Part shown: positions 7,076 to 8,922 of the stretch, piece by piece
How positions within the stretch are numbered: the stretch's first letter is position 1
How the letters are laid out: the number at the start of each line of letters is the position of its first letter
Assembly (NCBI GenBank): GCA_035547915.1
Contig: DASZTS010000055.1
Span: 1-8,922 of the forward strand
Direction of reading: 5' to 3'
Source: DASSFG01 sp035547915
GTDB taxonomy: Bacteria > Planctomycetota > Planctomycetia > Pirellulales > JAICIG01
Length of the DNA: 8,922 nt
Position numbers and translations under genes: made by a program
The notes under the pieces: generated by a model
What the model saw: the letters and a program-made list of their open reading frames with translations, nothing else
Databases searched by the model: none
Told to the model about the DNA's origin: nothing

Positions 7076-7094
7076 ACGCGGCGTCCCGCCGCGT
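7076..7094. terminator. Hairpin in the convergent region, possible bidirectional terminator
   Basis: ACGCGGCG (7076-7083) and CGCCGCGT (7087-7094) form a perfect 8-bp GC-rich stem with a TCC loop, directly after the repeat array. An alternative outer pairing joins CTAACG (7067-7072) to CGTTAG (7092-7097). No T-tract follows on either strand, so it is not a classical intrinsic terminator, but its place between two convergent genes suits transcript ending or 3'-end protection. The rest of the region to 7251 holds only a small inverted repeat, GTCTA-CC-TAGAC (7209-7220), and no gene that I can support. Confidence 0.4.
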
Positions 7095-7251
7095 TAGCGA
7101 ACCCTCGACGTTCCATATCGAACGATCACCGGCAACGGAGCGGCAAGCTACATAACCGGACCGGCACCGCCCATCACAGCGCGCCGGGCAACGCAAAACA
7201 ACGTCGGGGTCTACCTAGACACATTCATCGCGCCGGTCTGCCCCAACCCGT

Positions 7252-8676
7252 TCACCGCGTGAACGTCAAACCCGGCTCCGACGGATTACCTCCCGCCAAC
7301 CGGAAGTTCAATTTGTCGTCGGCGTCCATCGAGACCTGGCCGACGAGCGAATTCTGATCGCTGGCCGAGAGGATCAAGAAGTTGTTGGCCAGCGTGAAGG
7401 TGCCCGAGAATTGTTGCTCGTGCTCCTGCTGCTTGAACTTCCAGTTGAACTTGCCGTCGCCGGTCAGGTCGAGGTTGAATTCAGAGCCGTCGGTGCGGCT
7501 GGCCCGCCAATGGCCGAGCAACTGCTCGCGATCGACCGGGCCGGCCGGCTTCGGCGGCGTCGCGGGCGTCGTCTTGTCGCCAGGGGTGCGTAGCCCCTTG
7601 AGCAATTGCGCGGCGAGCTGGTCTTTCGGTTCCAGCCGCACGACGTCTTCGAGCACGGCGGCCGCTTCGTTGTTGTGTTCGGCCAGCAGATAGTGATAGG
7701 CCAGCAGGAACCTCGGGGCCGCGGCGGTCGGCTGTTCGTCGCAATAGCGCTCCAGGGCGCGCAACTGGTCGGCGTAGGCCGTCGGTGTGCCGTAGAGGTT
7801 GCTGACGGTGGCCCAGTTCCAACCCGGCCCGACCGAGACGATGGCGTGTACCGCCGCCGCGGCCTGTTGGTAGTCGCGCAGCGCGAAGAGACACAACGCC
7901 CGGAATTCGTGAACCAGCGAGTCGTTGGGCAGCGCGGCCGCCGCGCGGTTGGCTTCGTTCAACGCGGCCTGGTACTGGCCCTGCCGGAACAATGCCTGGG
8001 CGTTGGCCAAGATTGTCAGGCCCTGGCTCTGGCCCGGCGTCGGCGCGTTGGCCGGCGGGGGAGCGTAGGGCGTCGGCGAGTAGCCCGGTAGCGGGGCGTT
8101 GGCGGGCGCCGGAGCGACCGGCTGGGCCGGCGGAGGCGCCGCGACGACTACCGGCTGTGCATAGTTGATGTAGGTGACGCCCGGCATCGGCCCCATCCAA
8201 TAAGGATTGTAGTAGCCGAAGTAACCCCAGCTCCACGGCGACGCCATGCCGACGCCGACCGACACTCCGCCTACGCCCCAACCCACACCAAGACCCCAAC
8301 CGGGGGCTCCCCAGCCCCAGCCGCCATACCAACCCCATCCCCATGGTCGATAGCCCCACGGTCCGGCCCACCGTCCGTGCCAGTCGCCCCGATACCAGCC
8401 GCCGTGATAGCCCGGCCGATTGCTGAAATGCGGGTTGAAATGGGCCGGTCCGCGCGCGAAGCCGCCGCGGTACGGCACGGCCGCCACACTGGGCCGCCCC
8501 CCCATTCCCATGCTGCGGCCCGGCCCGCCGCCGCCCGGCATGCCGCCGCGGAATCCGCCGCCCCCGCCGAAACCACCTCCACCTCCATGGAAACCGCGGC
8601 CGCCGTGCTGCGCGTCGACCGTGTTCGGTACCGCGACCAAACAAGCGACCATCCCGATGCCAACGACCGTCCTCAT
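7252..8676 (-). CDS. Secreted Gly/Trp-rich TPR protein with C-terminal beta-rich domain
   Basis: The 474-residue protein opens with a signal peptide: MRT, a hydrophobic VVGIGMVACLVAV core, and likely cleavage at VDA before QH (residue 22). Then come a Gly/Phe/His-rich segment (24-60), a Trp/Gly/Tyr/Pro-rich stretch (about 80-165) with GWGW-type motifs, a Pro/Ala linker (about 175-219), TPR-like helices (220-362; for example ALFRQGQYQAALNEANRAA and LEDVVRLEP), a short Thr/Pro linker, and a C-terminal domain (383-474) starting LLGHWRAS with alternating beta strands resembling lipocalin-like modules. TPRs bind other proteins; the role here is unknown, presumably in the periplasm or envelope. ATG 8676 was preferred over the upstream ATG 8706 because it has GGAG 9 nt before it and yields a clean signal peptide. 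The gene converges on the BBP7 gene. The TPR call rests on pattern, as the repeats are degenerate. Confidence 0.82.
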   Translation of the reverse strand: MRTVVGIGMVACLVAVPNTVDAQHGGRGFHGGGGGFGGGGGFRGGMPGGGGPGRSMGMGGRPSVAAVPYRGGFARGPAHFNPHFSNRPGYHGGWYRGDWHGRWAGPWGYRPWGWGWYGGWGWGAPGWGLGVGWGVGGVSVGVGMASPWSWGYFGYYNPYWMGPMPGVTYINYAQPVVVAAPPPAQPVAPAPANAPLPGYSPTPYAPPPANAPTPGQSQGLTILANAQALFRQGQYQAALNEANRAAAALPNDSLVHEFRALCLFALRDYQQAAAAVHAIVSVGPGWNWATVSNLYGTPTAYADQLRALERYCDEQPTAAAPRFLLAYHYLLAEHNNEAAAVLEDVVRLEPKDQLAAQLLKGLRTPGDKTTPATPPKPAGPVDREQLLGHWRASRTDGSEFNLDLTGDGKFNWKFKQQEHEQQFSGTFTLANNFLILSASDQNSLVGQVSMDADDKLNFRLAGGNPSEPGLTFTR

Positions 8677-8685
8677 GCCGGTGAT

Positions 8686-8689
8686 CTCC
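8686..8689 (-). promoter_or_regulatory. Ribosome binding site deciding the TPR-protein start
   Basis: On the minus strand GGAG (plus-strand CTCC, 8686-8689) lies 9 nt before ATG 8676-8674. The alternative upstream ATG at 8706 has a GGAAGG only 2 nt away, too close to work well. Confidence 0.55.
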
Positions 8690-8725
8690 GTTCCTAGGTT
8701 GCACATACCCTTCCGTGGGCCGCGG

Positions 8726-8755
8726 ATTGTATCCCGTCTCGCCCGAACGGCTCAA
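8726..8755 (-). promoter_or_regulatory. Sigma70-like promoter of the TPR-protein gene
   Basis: Read on the minus strand, TTGAGC (plus 8755-8750) is followed after 18 nt by TACAAT (plus 8731-8726), 4 of 6 and 5 of 6 matches to consensus. It would start transcription near 8719 and give a leader of about 40 nt before ATG 8676. This is the best promoter-like signal in the window. Confidence 0.55.
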
Positions 8756-8922
8756 TGCGGCTTACGGATGCGGCTCGAACGGCGGGTGCATAAGGGGAAT
8801 TGCGCGCGGAGCAGGTCGCCCGGCGCGTGTCAATCGGAGAGTTAGCGTAGTTTTTGGCGCTTCCACCGGAAGTTAGGTGGGCTGGGAAGTGCGAGGGACA
8901 AACTACCACACGCTGTTCCGGA
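8756..8922. other. Gene-less end of the window with a small inverted repeat
   Basis: No coding region is convincing here. The one visible structure is CTTCC-ACC-GGAAG (8860-8872), a 5-bp inverted repeat with a 3-nt loop lying about 105 nt upstream of the minus-strand promoter. It could be an operator half-site pair or chance. A perfect TTGACA also occurs on the minus strand (8833-8828) but lacks a -10 partner. Confidence 0.4.

Noticed and set aside
6931..7155. Short plus-strand frame with NDVTS-type repeats (and its minus-strand LEVTS counterpart)
   Set aside because: The peptide repeats are simply the 15-bp DNA array translated; the frame overlaps the end of BBP7 and has no ribosome site.
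8631..8676. Lipoprotein signal in the TPR protein (Cys12)
   Set aside because: The residues before Cys12 (GMVA) are a poor lipobox, and a better signal peptidase I site follows at VDA before QH.
7481..8755. 424-residue minus-strand frame overlapping the TPR gene
   Set aside because: It is the same strand in another frame, Arg-rich, with no signal peptide or motif; the TPR frame has signal peptide, ribosome site and repeats.
8828..8833. Perfect TTGACA -35 box on the minus strand
   Set aside because: The positions 16-18 nt downstream are GC-rich (TCCGCG-like) and give no -10 element.

Overview
The window is GC-rich bacterial DNA, most likely from a planctomycete (Pirellulales-like). The main evidence is a BBP7-family beta-barrel protein (a family found mostly in planctomycetes) and a secreted Gly/Trp/Pro-rich TPR protein of a kind common in that phylum. 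The phylum call rests on recognising these families by eye, not on a database search.

Layout, left to right. (1) 2-490 (+): the C-terminal part of an ISAs1-family transposase whose 5' end lies outside the window; a possible right end of the insertion sequence lies near 499. (2) 621-1356 (+): a two-gene toxin-antitoxin-like module, a UPF0175-type small protein overlapping by 8 nt a DUF3368/PIN-type putative RNase that starts at TTG. (3) 1369-5241 (+): one very long gene, 12 nt after the toxin, encoding a fused hydantoinase A + hydantoinase B (5-oxoprolinase-like) protein of 1290 aa. (4) 5242-5332: a short AT-rich leader with promoter-like elements and a strong Shine-Dalgarno. (5) 5333-6973 (+): a BBP7 outer-membrane beta-barrel protein with signal peptide and a Pro/Thr/Tyr-rich linker. 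(6) 6974-7251: a convergent intergenic region holding six 15-bp tandem repeats, each with a GACGTC palindrome, followed by a perfect 8-bp-stem hairpin. (7) 7252-8676 (-): a secreted TPR protein with a Gly-rich and Trp/Gly-rich N-terminal half and a small C-terminal beta-rich domain, read from a good sigma70-like promoter at 8726-8755. (8) 8756-8922: no gene recognised.

Functional picture: the left end is accessory (IS remnant plus toxin-antitoxin pair). The middle is a metabolic enzyme acting on cyclic amides such as 5-oxoproline or hydantoins. The right half encodes two convergently transcribed exported envelope proteins that share signal peptides and low-complexity Pro-rich linkers. I see no clear new multi-gene system. 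The most unusual elements are the 15-bp palindrome-bearing array just after the BBP7 stop codon, which stays open in frame with that gene up to the next TAG, and an apparently extended N-terminal region in the fused hydantoinase.
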